DNA of 64,000 nt. It comes from Aphrocallistes beatrix. Lineage: Eukaryota > Porifera > Hexactinellida > Sceptrulophora > Aphrocallistidae. Position numbers and translations under genes: made by a program. The notes beneath the pieces are model-generated. The model searched no databases. It was given only the letters and a program-made list of their open reading frames with translations, and was not told the origin of the DNA. Each line of letters starts with the position of its first letter. Position 1 is the stretch's first letter. The stretch covers positions 1,364,001 to 1,428,000 of the forward strand of contig OY725491.1 of assembly GCA_963281255.1 (NCBI GenBank), in the 5' to 3' direction. Of the stretch, positions 1 through 10,965 are shown piece after piece.

Positions 1-22
1 ACCCATATTAAGCGGAGTCTAG
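1..22. mobile_element. Edge of a pogo/Tigger-like MITE
   Basis: The first bases read as the inverted end of the family found at 19703, 20808, 21508 and 32590 (AGACTCCGCTTAAT on the minus strand). Only this end is inside the window. It lies in a PMCA intron just after the exon ending at 75. Confidence 0.6.
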
Positions 23-3000
23 TGCAGAAGTGCACAGAGTAAGCTCTGTATTCATGCTACGGGTGCACACGGACCTGCAGGAGAGAGCACTCCGTCTTGT
101 TCCCTTGCTGCTCTGGCAGGGCTGCCTTCTCCTCCAGTTCAGCCTGTGTGAAGTCTTTCTTTCCTCTCTTCGAACTCCAGAACTTGATCTTACTACAGTC
201 CATCTTCCTGAAGAAAGAGGTGAATCTGTTCCAACAACCTTCATTCTCTTCTGGGTCAATTTCTTCTTTCGGCTAAATACATTGTACAGCAATTAGTGAA
301 TGGAAATAGGAACTAAGCTTTAAACTTTAAGCAAATAATTTACATTTGGAGGCAGGCAGGTTTTCATATTTATGCATGTGGCCTTCCTACTGGCGCGTAA
401 ATTTAAACCAATATAGCTCTGGGGGTGCGAAAATTTGTCTAAATTGCATGAAAATATTCATATGCATATCTCCTAGAAAAGCTGGATAAAATCCTGGATG
501 TTGTGTTGTATGTACTCATATAAAATTTTGTTTGAACACAACCGTTATTTACCACAAAAAACCTTAAAATGTTGGTTTATTTTACTGTAAGCATTAATTC
601 TCTTACCGGCACAATTTTAGAGTCGTAGTTGGAGCAGAGACAGGCCACTTGAATGATAATATCCCTGGTGTGAGGCGGTATAACAGGTGTACCGGTCTGT
701 TCCTTCAGGTTGAAGAAACTGCGTACAACCGTCATGCGATTCGTGGTGAGGGTACCGGTCTTATCCGAGCATATGGTGGTGGCATTCCCCATGGTTTCAC
801 AAGAATAGAACTTCCTGACCAGATTGTGGTCCTTCAGCATTTTCTGTACTGAGAATGAGAGCGAGATGGCCACGGCCAGAGGGAGACCTTCCGGTATGGC
901 TACCACCAGCACCACGATGCCTACAGGATGCACACATGGAATGCAGGAGATTGCCGTCTCACACTGAATTATTTTTTTCTCAAAAACCAGCCGGATCTCA
1001 AATATTTTAAGTGTCGTATCGGTTGAAAAACAGTCGCATTTGGAAGAGATTTTCAATCTCATTACTAATCAAGAGTATTCGATATAACTAACCATAACAA
1101 ATGATTTATCAACCTTAAAATGTTCGCATCTTATCTAACCCCGACGCTTCTTCAGGGAAATACGGGAATTATAATGATATTAAATATGCGGTCTTGAAAT
1201 TCCATGCAAGAGTTCGTACAGCATCCCAAATATCGGACTTGGTATTTATTCTATTTATAGTAAAGAATTCACGTTATTCGAGTTTCCCCGCCCAGAATGA
1301 CTCAACAGGAAATAAGTGAGTAAATCCTTAGTCCAAGTAGGTCCTTAATACAAGCTCCTTGTAAGCTCATCACTCACAGGAATGCTATTCAGGTAAAGGA
1401 GTGCTAGAGTAAACGAACTGACCTGTAGAAATGATCTCGACAATCCTCTGGAGGTCTCTGTTAGCTTCAAACGACCTTACTTCATTGAAATGTGTGATGA
1501 GAAGAGCCACAGAAGTTAGGATACCCATGATCAGTCCGAAATAACCGATGTAAGCAGCGATCAGTGTCAACTTCCTCTGCAGAATAGTACCCTCAGTTGT
1601 ACTCTTCGTCTTCAGTTTTTCACCTTCTTCTTCCTCAGCTAGATACGGTGAATAGTCTCAATAAATTCTCGAGATAAGTTTTCAATAAACAAACCTTTCT
1701 TCTTCTCCTTCCTATCATTCCATCTCTGTTTCAAGTTAATAAACTCCTTCACGGATTTCTTCTTGTCACCCCCACTGACAATATCCTCATCCCCAGGTGG
1801 AGTTTTTCCATTCCTCCCTTCTTCTTCTTCTTCGCCTTTTCCTTTCCCTCCCGTTCTACTCTTCACTCTCCCGCCTGTGAGTAGAGTTACGATCCTCCCG
1901 TTCTCCGTGTTAACCCCTACTGCTACCACCAGCATGGTCCCAGTCCCCTCTCTCACCTCAGTCCCGCCGAAGAGGAGGATATCTTTCTCGTAGGACTTCG
2001 TGATCTGGTATGTCTCCCCTACACCATACACATTTTCATCACATAAGGCAGCGGTTTTCAACCTTCTTTGACTGTGGATCCTATCAATTTTCCTATATGC
2101 TGAGGACCCCCTCCTATTAACCGTAATCCTGTGGACCCCCCTGATATTTTCTGTGGACCACTAAGGGGTCCATGGACCCCAGGTTGGGAACCACTGGGTT
2201 AAGGTTCGATAACTATATTAGTTCATATTAATAACATAATTCATCCTGATCGGTCGGTTTCAATAGCCACTTCGATTTTTTAAATATCTAACTTACCAGT
2301 GAGAGAACTCTGGTCTATCCGCAGTTCATTGCTTCGTATGAGCAATCCATCCGCTGGGATTCTATCCCCAGATTTTAAGCTCACTACATCTCCCACGAGT
2401 ACTTCTAACTGTGGGATCTCTCTTGACTCTCCAGCTCTACACACACACTCACTCACTGAATACTCAAACAGTCAACTCCACTTGATCCAATATTACATGG
2501 TCTCTAATATATCCACAATAGACAGGGGAATTTGTTCAAAAACGTATTCCCTGTGAATCCCCATTAAATCATGATGTCACTCAGAATTGCTAATTAATGA
2601 AATTCGTCTTTCGTATCTGTAAAAAAAGCTTCGTTACTCGAGACGAAATCGGATGACGTACCTAATAATAGTAGAAGGTTCAGATCTCTCCAGCTTCTTG
2701 TTCAGCTGTTTAAACTGCTGTTCCTTCTTCCAATCATTCGTCACCCCCACTGCTATCACGATCAAGACAGCTGCGAAGATAGCCGCACCGTCTATCCAGG
2801 CTGTCGGCCTCTCTTCAGGAGAGGAGAAGGAAACTTGAAGGATTATCGAGACGAAAGCGAGGATAGTTAAAATGATCAGAAGCCTAGAAACAAAGACGGT
2901 TACTGTATCCAATCCATTGACCAACAGATATGGACTAGAAAAACTGTGCTCCTTTCTATCTGTCTAAAATGACTCTACATCAACGATACTTCTTATATGA

Positions 3001-3898
3001 ACTGTACTTGGATCAAAGTTCTTATATTTTCGTAATGCAATGTTACTTTAATGACCAAATAATACTTTATTAACAAAAAAACACGAATAATCTGGTACAA
3101 AGTCAAACCCATGGGTTACAGGAGCAACCATATATCTCAAAAATTTATTTTCAATTTGTTGATTAAATTCTTTGAGGATCAGCTTTTCTCAAAATTGTGA
3201 TGCAAGATCATTGAAGTATAAAATAATTAAGAAGAATTGTAAAGAAATAAACGGGTGTTCAGTTGGATATCTTATCATACCACTTATAGTGGCTTTTTGG
3301 ACAATTTTCGCCACTTAAAAATTGTGCCAAGAGTGGTAGTAAATTAGGAAAAAAACATTATTCCCGAATAAAACTAGAATGCTTCAAAATTGTCATTAGT
3401 ATAACGGCCGTCCTATATAGAAGTCATTTTGTCCAGCGCATTTGATGGAAATTCGATTTATTTCTTGAACACGTCGAGCTAAGTTTACTTATCTTCAAAG
3501 TATAATGCTGGAACTCACTTGTCGCTGGCAGCTTCTATGATGATCTTGAAGAGAGTTCTCTCGTTTCCCTTCGGCAGGAGGTTAGCTCCGAATATCCGCG
3601 CCCTGACAGAGTGGTTGTCAGCGGAGGAGAGACCCTGCAGAAGGTCGGTGTGCAGTTTCTCAGCCAGCAGCTTCACCCCACCGGCTGCTTCAGTGCGCGA
3701 AATGACCCCTTGCTTGTCCTTGTCCCCGATTATGTCCAGCAGTTCCTGGGAGGTCAGGTCGAAGGGGGAGGGGGTCTTGACGCCGGAGAGCTGCTTGGTG
3801 AGTGGGGACCTGGAGGTGTCGCTGTGTTTTGTGTTTGTGAGCGGCTGCAGGGAGCCCTGATCTGTCGCGATAGGATCTATCTCGTCCTCTTTACTCAT
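1..3898 (-). CDS. Plasma-membrane calcium-transporting ATPase (PMCA, P2B type), 5' part
   Basis: P-type pump that exports Ca2+ across the plasma membrane. Seven exons are readable on the minus strand: 3898-3519, 2883-2662, 2436-2297, 2018-1695, 1638-1423, 920-607 and 272-75. All have GT/AG ends and consistent phases, giving 598 residues; the gene continues past base 1. Exon 1 is the cytosolic N-terminus up to the start of TM1. Exon 2 carries TM1/TM2 (LIILTILAFVSIIL). Exon 3 is the actuator domain (VLVGDVVSLKSGDRIPADG, SSLTG). Exon 4 ends in a charged Glu/Lys-rich loop typical of the PMCA lipid-binding/splice-A region. Exon 5 has the next TM segment (YIGYFGLIMGILTSVALL). Exon 6 has PEGLPLAV and the phosphorylation motif CSDKTGTLT. 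Exon 7 has the nucleotide-domain motif GNKTECSLL. The C-terminal calmodulin-binding tail lies outside the window. Start chosen at the first Met of exon 1. Family assignment is firm; the paralogue is not determinable. Confidence 0.95.
1236..1325 (+). repeat. Interspersed repeat, family R1 (TTCTATTTATAGTAAAG)
   Basis: Shares TTCTATTTATAGTAAAG followed by a CCCAGAATGACT-type block with copies near 10885 (+), 34580 (-) and 34983 (+). It lies in the PMCA intron 921-1422. No terminal repeats were resolved. Confidence 0.55.
2049..2196. mobile_element. hAT-type MITE in a PMCA intron
   Basis: Ends CAGCGGTTTTCAACC and GGTTGGGAACCACTG form inverted repeats typical of hAT non-autonomous elements. The flanks ACATAAGG and GGTTAAGG are an imperfect 8-bp duplication. 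It fills about half of a 278-bp intron and ends 28 bp from the 3' splice site used by the exon 2018-1695. Confidence 0.75.
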
Positions 3899-6016
3899 TC
3901 CTGAGATACTTTAGACTGCTAGCAAGGAAGGGGGACCAATATTTTTATAAGTCAGGATTTTTTACCTAAGTTCATGAGGTATGTAAGAGATTGGGAAATC
4001 GCTATGGGGCTTTGCCAGGTCAAATTTTTGGAACTGTTGCATCAATATAGGGAGTGGTTATTGTCCCTACCTGTGTCTATCATTTAGAAACGGAACTACA
4101 GAAATAACAATTGTAGCCAAATTTTTAAAAATACCATGATTACAAGATGCAGCGATCTCAAAAGGGGGCAGAACAGCCAGAACTTATATAGGAAATATAT
4201 AGAAATTTCCGATACAGGAAATATATAGAGTTAAACAATCGGAGATTTAAAAAATAATATGCCTTCGTAACGCAAAAGAAATGAAACGCTAACCAAAATA
4301 CTGAAGAATAATATAACAATGAAAATTCAGATTCCTCTTTATTTTATGTAGGGGCACAGGAACGGCATATTTTTCAGTGTTCACTGGACACTATTGCCTT
4401 CTTTGTTCGGTATATGATATCATAAACTCCTCGCATAGAATTCTATCCTATACTTTTGATTATATTTAGTACCCAAGACAATGAAAAGTGATCGAAGCAC
4501 AGAGACAAAGAAATATTGAATAACAGAGCACTCCCAATTCCGTTATTGAAAGGAAATGGAGATAGTCTCTCTTTGAAAAAACTGATTAGGAACTCCACCT
4601 GGATTCTAAGAATTTTTTAAATAAAAGAACTTTTTGCAGTTTGTACTCAAATATTTGGGAGAATAAAGGCTTTTAATTATGTATAAATTCAGTCAGAATT
4701 TACATTAGCGATTTTCGAAATAAATGTCGTGGAATTTTAGTAAGTGGGAATGAATCTTATTTACAAAACATTATGTGTATGTATTATTATCAATATTCTC
4801 AGAGGAAAACAACAACTGAGGAAGTAAAACCGAGGTCTTCTAGTCCAATAGACCAAGATGAAATCCCCTCAGGATAGTATGAGTTTTAAAGTGACACCCA
4901 TTAACACACTTATTTCTTGAGGTTAAGAATGAAAGTGATTTGTATCAAGAAATAAGAATTTGATGTCAGGATAAAACTAATCTTGATTGCGATTTCGATG
5001 AATAAGTTACTATCTATGATTTAGACAACGGCAAAAACTGTCCTTCATTTCACTTATGTACGGAGACATAAGTGAAATGAAGGAAAGTTTTTGCCGTATC
5101 AAGAGTTAATTTGTTATAATAGAAGTTACTACCCAATACATTTTACGTCTTCCAACACATGCAGTCTTATTATACAATAATTGACGCATCTATCGTGAAT
5201 GTATTAACAACGGATTTAATAACAATTACGAAATCGAGATAAAATTTTAATTCAATGACAACCAAACTACAGACATTAGCTCATCGTAGCTTAGAGGCCA
5301 TTCTGTCAAATATTTCGTTACAGTTCTGTCACAGAACATTAGGAAGCCAGGAATTTGAGAATGATACGAGGTGTTTATCTCTTCCTAGATGGATTCTAAG
5401 ATATTCGAAAATAAACTGAGTTGATTTCAATACAAACTTCTTGATACAAAGTGATGAATCAAAAAAATTCATCTCGCCAGACTAAATGGCCCATCTATCA
5501 AATTGTAAGAGCATTATTTCTCAATTTAAAAGATAAAAGTAGTTAATTGAATGCAGCCGTTCCACACGAACAACTTCATCATAAGATCAATGAATTACCT
5601 GTGCAGTCAGTATGAATCGATAGTTGAGGTATTAAATTAAATTGAGGTTAAAGTGTTAAAGTCTAGGTGAAAGTTGATTTAAATACGGTATACAAGCAAA
5701 CAAGAAAAACGACTCGTCATAACCAACTCGTCCTTCCAATCACGAGTATATATTTCACTATTCAGCTATGATGACTGGTACTTCCTCACTGAATATAGAA
5801 AAAATGGCGAATAGTGTTTTAAAAATAAACAAATCCGTTGAATAATTTAAAAAGTACATACGTGAGAGTGATTCCACGCTTTATATGGTAACTTCACATT
5901 GAGTTGTATCACATTGAGTTGTACATATTAAACTTTTGTTATTTTAACCTAGAAAATATGCACCTAACATCAGCTGAGTGAATGCATTTACAATAGAACT
6001 ACATACATGCATGGTT
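3899..6016. other. Intergenic, between PMCA start and COG1 end
   Basis: AT-rich, 2.1 kb, with no coding sequence I can support. It holds PMCA upstream sequence, the COG1 3' flank and one striking hairpin (5028-5097). Confidence 0.6.
5028..5097. repeat. Near-perfect inverted repeat (32-bp arms, 6-nt loop)
   Basis: Arms at 5028-5059 and 5066-5097 are complementary with a single mismatch; the loop is ACGGAG. A transcript of either strand would fold into a long hairpin. It has no similarity to the MITE ends elsewhere in the window. Function unknown. Confidence 0.9.
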
Positions 6017-8596
6017 TCAGCAACACTTAGCTAAGAAATTCAACTCATTAGCTAGGTAATTCATTCTAGAAGTGATAGCATCAATCTTTGCTGTGCTGAG
6101 TTTGTTCAGAGCAGTCTCCTTATGAGTGGAACTGACAGGAAGGAGAATGAACCTAGAAACGCTAGGAGCTAACGGAACAATATTGTGCAGTTTACTTTCG
6201 AAATGCGTCGCTTGTGGTGTAAGATCCTGATGTTTCTGTAGGGCAGTACGAGGAAGACTTGTGAAACTTCCGAACAGAATGGAGTTCAGCTGTAAATGGT
6301 CATGAATGGAGGTGTGAATATACGGTTTATAGACGTCCAAATCAAACGGGTCAATGGAATCCTCAATTAAAACAAGGACTGTGTTAATTTCGCGGTTAAT
6401 CACGCTTGACGAATCGCTGTGTGGGATCACACTCAGTAGGAACTTAACATCGAATAGCAGCTGTAGCGCGTAAGACTGAGGTATCTGCTGCTTAAACCGC
6501 TCAATGAACCCTTTATAAACCGCGATATACTTAGCGATGAGGGTGTCAGCTAAGAGGAGAACAACGGCTCTATCTGACAGCAGGAGTCTGTGGACCTCCT
6601 GGCATGCGATGAATAGGGTCTGGTAGAGAACGGGGGACGGTTTGGTGGGGAGTCTGCTTAAGGTTTCGCGCTTTGTTCCATCTTCTCTCTCCTCCACAAT
6701 CCCTACCTCGCTCCAGTCAGAGCTGAGTAGGGACAGGTGTGAAGTTTCGCAATACTCTCCAAGTGAGTTGGACAGAAATTCAGAAGTAGTAGCTGCCAAG
6801 TTGTCTATCCATGGTTGGAAAGCGGGACGAGTTGAGTCGAGGAGTTGAGATTTCAGATCTTTCCACTTTTGAGGCTCCTTAGGCGCCAAAATCGACTTGA
6901 GAGTGATGCAATTTTCGCAGATATTAACACCTAACCTCCCCAAATAAACGAGTGTGTTTAAGATTGGCTGATTATCGACGAAATTCTTGTTCGCCTCGAA
7001 ATATCTCTTAGAAAGTTTGGAAATCTTATCGCTCATCTGCGATAAAATGTTGGTCATAGCTTCCATGCATTGGGAACGTAAGATGTGCGAAATTTCGGTT
7101 TCATAATCAGAGAGTGTGAACAAGAGTTTGACTTTGGTTTGATTCGTCGTGATAAAACTTTGAACTTCGCTTTGAGAAGAGAGGAACAATTCATCTAACA
7201 AGTCACACAGCTTCAATATAGATGGGGTGCATCCTATCACTTGAGAGGTGAGATTCTGCTGCTTCTGTTCTGGAATGTTCTTACCACTCCAAAGGAAATT
7301 TGAAAGATTAATCTCGAAATTTGTAAAGTCCTTTAAATCGATTGAATTAATTTGATCCAGAGTCTCGTCTAGTGCGTGACAAAAACGAGAAACAACTTTT
7401 CGACAATTTTCACCGATAATTATCTCCATTTTCACAAGCAATGGATTCCCAATGAAGATATCCCAAATATCTTTCGCCTCTCCGAACACTTCGAGACAAA
7501 GCAACTTCAGATAATCACACGAGTTCGAAACAGAATTCTCCTCTACCATGACTTGATTTATTTCAATCAACATTTGATTTATCGATTCTAAAACAAAATC
7601 GCGAATCGTGGTGATACCTTTCGCGCTTGTAATGTAAGAGAGAATTTCTACGATTTTTGCCTCTAGCTCAGTCCGCACATTCTGAATCCAATGATTTAAT
7701 TGGGAATGAATAAACGCATTACTCAATTCACTCATGTCCAACAAGTTCGGAATTTGGTGCTTATCATTCATTTCATTCTTGAAAGATGTGAATAGGACTT
7801 CGCTCGTATCCTTTGCCGGGAAGAACACGGACTTCACATCGTGCAGTGTAGAGATTATGAGCTGTGAAGTTTCGGTAAGTTGGTGGCGTGTGGTGGTAGG
7901 TGGGCCTCTGTCTGGAATCTCAAAAATTTTTCGCAGCGCCTCCCGTCTTGCGTGGAGAAAATCGCGGAAAACATCCTCACTGGAGTAAGCTTGTAAGATT
8001 TGTAACGCAACCAAGTTTTCGGTTAGCGAATCACACAACTGTCTATTCCCCAGCCCAGATACAGTATGCGACATGACGGTAGACTTCAGTGACTTCGCAA
8101 TTTGTATGTGATTGCAGAGAATTGGACAAGAAAGCTGTAGCGCTTTGAAGAGTATAGAATTAGGATCGGATAGATTGAATTGTGTGATTATTCGTTCGGA
8201 GTCAATGAATAGGATGGTGGCTTCAAAATATTTCCCAGCAGCGAGAGCCGACCATATCCTACTCGGGGAGGTATGCAACCGCACCATTGACTGAGATAAT
8301 TCGAGCTCCTCACTCGTGTAGCTGACTTTCTCACTGCTATCTTGTCCCACGCCAGTTTTTAATCGCTGTGAAATGGACTCCAGGGTCGATTTAACGCTAG
8401 TACAGCTGGACTGCATGTCTCGGACGTTCTGTCCGGAATCTATGACATTCCTGTACTGCTCCCCGACCGTCTGTCTCAGATCCTCTCTCTTCTCACTCAC
8501 CTGACTGCGCAGCTTAGACTCTATCGTCCGTATCTCGACCAGAGATTTCCTCTGGAATATCTCATCCGTCACGTTTATAGTCTCAGAATGGTCCAT
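6017..8596 (-). CDS. COG1: Conserved oligomeric Golgi complex subunit 1
   Basis: Subunit of the COG tether that guides retrograde vesicles within the Golgi. Single open frame of 859 residues, somewhat shorter than the human protein (about 980). The N-terminus has the conserved COG1 helix region: IRTIESKLRSQVSEKREDLR then VGEQYRNVIDSGQNVRDM, the part that mediates lobe A/B assembly. The rest is helical without motifs. A second GEY/W-like block (YLGRLGVNICENC) is around residue 550. The gene is intronless here, which is unusual for animal COG1. Start chosen because it is the first Met in frame and sits just before the conserved N-terminal helix. Neighbours on both sides are on the same strand, at distances that do not suggest co-transcription. 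Confidence 0.9.
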   Translation of the reverse strand: MDHSETINVTDEIFQRKSLVEIRTIESKLRSQVSEKREDLRQTVGEQYRNVIDSGQNVRDMQSSCTSVKSTLESISQRLKTGVGQDSSEKVSYTSEELELSQSMVRLHTSPSRIWSALAAGKYFEATILFIDSERIITQFNLSDPNSILFKALQLSCPILCNHIQIAKSLKSTVMSHTVSGLGNRQLCDSLTENLVALQILQAYSSEDVFRDFLHARREALRKIFEIPDRGPPTTTRHQLTETSQLIISTLHDVKSVFFPAKDTSEVLFTSFKNEMNDKHQIPNLLDMSELSNAFIHSQLNHWIQNVRTELEAKIVEILSYITSAKGITTIRDFVLESINQMLIEINQVMVEENSVSNSCDYLKLLCLEVFGEAKDIWDIFIGNPLLVKMEIIIGENCRKVVSRFCHALDETLDQINSIDLKDFTNFEINLSNFLWSGKNIPEQKQQNLTSQVIGCTPSILKLCDLLDELFLSSQSEVQSFITTNQTKVKLLFTLSDYETEISHILRSQCMEAMTNILSQMSDKISKLSKRYFEANKNFVDNQPILNTLVYLGRLGVNICENCITLKSILAPKEPQKWKDLKSQLLDSTRPAFQPWIDNLAATTSEFLSNSLGEYCETSHLSLLSSDWSEVGIVEEREDGTKRETLSRLPTKPSPVLYQTLFIACQEVHRLLLSDRAVVLLLADTLIAKYIAVYKGFIERFKQQIPQSYALQLLFDVKFLLSVIPHSDSSSVINREINTVLVLIEDSIDPFDLDVYKPYIHTSIHDHLQLNSILFGSFTSLPRTALQKHQDLTPQATHFESKLHNIVPLAPSVSRFILLPVSSTHKETALNKLSTAKIDAITSRMNYLANELNFLAKCC

Positions 8597-8659
8597 AATG
8601 AAATGAACTAATCATTAAAATGTAGATGGATTAGCAGAGCATTATCATGCAAAATTTAG

Positions 8660-8761
8660 GGGCATGCCTAATTTACGGGACGGGACGGCATCCCGTCCCG
8701 TAAATTAGATACCTAGATTTTCCGGGATGGTCCCGTCCCGTCCCGTAAATTAGGCATGCCC
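8660..8761. mobile_element. hAT-like MITE, family GGGCATGCCTAAT
   Basis: Inverted termini GGGCATGCCTAATTTACGGG; the interior consists of CCCGTCCCGTAAATTAG-type subterminal repeats in both orientations. Flanks AAATTTAG/AAAATTAA match at 6 of 8. It is the same family as 16810-16953. It lies about 65 bp upstream of the COG1 start. Confidence 0.8.
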
Positions 8762-8916
8762 AAAATTAATTGTTGCAATATTGTAAAGGTACGGCTGGAG
8801 TTTGTTAAGAGACTTTACGGTCTGTTACACTACTGATGACCATGAGTCAACAAGGAGTTGCTATAGTGCTAGTTATGGATAACACAACCTAACATTGTAT
8901 CATTACGTATATCATG

Positions 8917-9088
8917 GGTAATGCGGAAATGGTTCGACTTTTCGAAAAAGGAAATAGTTCGAATTGCGGATTTAGGAAATAGTTCGACTTTTTAGCATTA
9001 AGATTAATTGTGTATTTTAGTCGAACTATTTCCTTTTTTGGAAAGTCGAACTATTTCCGGTTTTGGTTCGAACTATTTCCACCATACC
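8917..9088. mobile_element. hAT-like MITE with GGAAATAGTTCGAC subterminal repeats
   Basis: Flanked by a perfect 8-bp duplication ATATCATG at 8909-8916 and 9089-9096. Ends GGTAATGCGGAAATGG and (inverted) GGTATGGTGGAAATAG. Inside, GGAAATAGTTCGAC-like units occur in direct and inverted orientation. Confidence 0.85.
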
Positions 9089-9770
9089 ATATCATGTTGT
9101 AATGGACATATAAATTAATATATTCCTTATAAAATTATTGGTAAACTGATTTACAAAACTTGATAGTTATCATACTAGTATCTGTTGTTTAATTGCAGCA
9201 GTGATCCTATCACCTTTACTAGAGTCTCGGAACAGTCGAAGCATTAAACTTCTCTACTTGAGTCATGTCACTGGATAAAACTAGCACGTAAGGAATTCAT
9301 GGCACCTGACATTTAAAAAAAGATATAAGGGACCAGCAGACTTTTTAATACTGGGTACTGTAGGTAGTAATTATAGTAGAATTATCCGAAGACAGTCGGC
9401 TAGTTTTAAGGAGTAAATTATGAGGCTTTTTTCAAGGAATCTCTCGTAGAACTTGCACCAGAAAATGGTATCCGATTTGTTACGTTCGTTCGGTTTAAGG
9501 GATATAATGTGCATATACCGATCGATAACCTTCATAAGGGGGGGGGGGATTAAGTAAATTGGGGTGTGGCACTCTATTCCTCCGGCCTTATTGTTACGCC
9601 ACGCCTGCAATTATATCTACCCCTTCCACAATACCCCTCCCTTCCCTCCATTGATAAAGATTACAGTTTACACAATTAGAAATATAATTAACCAACAACT
9701 CATGGTGAATAGAGAACGCTACAGTTAGGCCTAACTAATACAACACACGAAGAGGTATGGGAGCTACAGT

Positions 9771-9908
9771 CTATTTAGCCTCTTTCTTTTCTTCCGCGAT
9801 GTCTTCCTTTGTCGGGAGTTTGTCCTTCACTTGTGTTTTAGTAGGTTTTAGACCCTTCTGGTCGAATTTTAAAACACCATCCTTAAAATCTTCTTCACCA
9901 TCAGCCAT
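9771..9908 (-). CDS. Beta-thymosin
   Basis: A 45-residue single-exon protein of the beta-thymosin/WH2 family, which binds actin monomers in the cytosol. It reads MADGEEDFKD, then GVLKFDQKGLKPTKTQ, then VKDKLPTKEDIAEEKKEAK. The block LKPTKTQ corresponds to the actin-binding LKKTET of vertebrate beta-thymosins, and KLPTKEDIAEEK to the conserved C-terminal helix NPLPTKETIEQEK. Length matches single-repeat vertebrate thymosins (about 43), whereas many invertebrate homologues carry several repeats. A TATA box lies at 9992-9999, about 85 bp upstream. The second Lys of LKKTET is Pro here. Confidence 0.88.
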   Translation of the reverse strand: MADGEEDFKDGVLKFDQKGLKPTKTQVKDKLPTKEDIAEEKKEAK

Positions 9909-9991
9909 TGTTGAGTATTGATCGAAATTTGAATGAAGTTTGAAATATAATAAGCAGAGAGTTGGGAATAGAATGAGCTGAGAAGAGGTCT

Positions 9992-9999
9992 CTTATATA
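9992..9999 (-). promoter_or_regulatory. TATA box of the beta-thymosin gene
   Basis: TATATAAG on the minus strand, 84 bp before the start codon. This spacing allows a short leader of about 50 bases. Confidence 0.6.
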
Positions 10000-10197
10000 C
10001 TAAGAGCTGTACCTATTTCCTAACAGCATTCAGAAAGCATAACTTGAGTAACTGATACGACTAAAGAATGTAGCTGGGAGATATTTCTGGTTTGGTTTTA
10101 CAGATAAGCATAGCACATGGCTAGAGTCTCTTGTCCGATCTAGGAATTATATAGCATGGCTGATCAACTAGCCAGAAATGGGCTCGTAAATATCAAT

Positions 10198-10312
10198 ATC
10201 ATACTTTTCATACGCCTAAATCGATAAATAACATTATGACGGGGGAGATTATTCAAATCATAGGAGAGTATCACGCTCAGATAATTCCTTGGAATAGACT
10301 AAGAAGTATAAT
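10198..10312 (-). repeat. Interspersed repeat family R2, diverged copy
   Basis: Read on the minus strand, it shares CCAAGGAATTATCT and TTATTTATCGATTTAGGCG with the copies at 16107-16300 and 20150-20345. Confidence 0.6.
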
Positions 10313-10424
10313 AATGATCACAAAGTAGGGGTAGACACGATTTTAAAAGTAGGGGTGGCGCTAGCGGGCTACGACAGGGTGGGCAACTGAAAACTCATCA
10401 AATATTCTACTATTATATCAGACA

Positions 10425-10640
10425 CCAGCATACATGTCAACCTGAGCCATGATAAAAGCGGGACTCAGCGTTGAATTTGGCGGGACGCAATAGAAATGTA
10501 CTATACATAGAATTAAAAAAGCGGGACATAATGGGGAAATTTCATGTAAAAGCGGGACACTCGTAAAAATTAGCTCAATAGAAGAGTGAAAAAAGCGGGA
10601 CGTCCCGCCAAAAACGGGATAGTTGGCAAGTATGCACCAG
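10425..10640 (+). repeat. Interspersed repeat family R3 (GCGGGACATAATGGGG), copy 1
   Basis: About 210 bp, matching 28045-28262 along its length: GATAAAAGCGGGA, CGGGACATAATGGGGAAATT, CAATAGAAGAGTGAAAAAA and CGGGACGTCCCGCCAAAAA. The ends TACATGTCAAC and GTTGGCAAGTA are short inverted repeats, suggesting a MITE. It may be nested in an older element spanning about 10328-10797. Confidence 0.8.
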
Positions 10641-10882
10641 TAAGAAAATCTAAGGGTGGGAAGGTGGGACCCCTAAATCCACCACTGAGGGGGCTAACAG
10701 CTTTCCTGGGGTTGGGGTGGTTAGAGAAACCCTGTATAAGAGCCAAAACAATCTGGAGGGATTCAGCCCCCCCCAGGGTCCGGTGTCTACGCCCCTGCAA
10801 AGTTCTCAACTTGGGAAATTGCAAATTTACAAGATTCCACATTCGTCACCTATGTTTATCCATTAACTGCGGTTGGCTTAGT

Positions 10883-10965
10883 GATTTTTTCTATTTATAG
10901 TAAGACCCCAAACTTGTATGGCTTCCCAGCCCAAAATGGCTTAAACCGGAAATGACGCAACAAAA
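10883..10965 (+). repeat. Interspersed repeat family R1, copy 2
   Basis: TTTCTATTTATAGTAAGACC followed by ATGGCTTCCCAGCCCAAAAT and AAACCGGAAATGA. Closest to the copy at 34983. Confidence 0.7.

Larger units (their letters stand above)
8597..9770. other. Intergenic with two MITEs
   Basis: Holds the hAT-like elements at 8660-8761 and 8917-9088. The rest, including the G-run near 9540, shows no supportable gene. Confidence 0.55.

Noticed and set aside
8..292. 94-codon minus-strand frame at the left edge
   Set aside because: The PMCA exon 272-75 uses a different frame on the same strand (GNKTECSLL), so this is a shadow.
9371..9610. 79-codon minus-strand frame
   Set aside because: It runs through a G-homopolymer and shows no conserved features; probably accidental.
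10570..10900. Opposed frames of 90 and 104 codons
   Set aside because: They lie in R3 and an adjoining GC-rich transposon fragment. No protein features.
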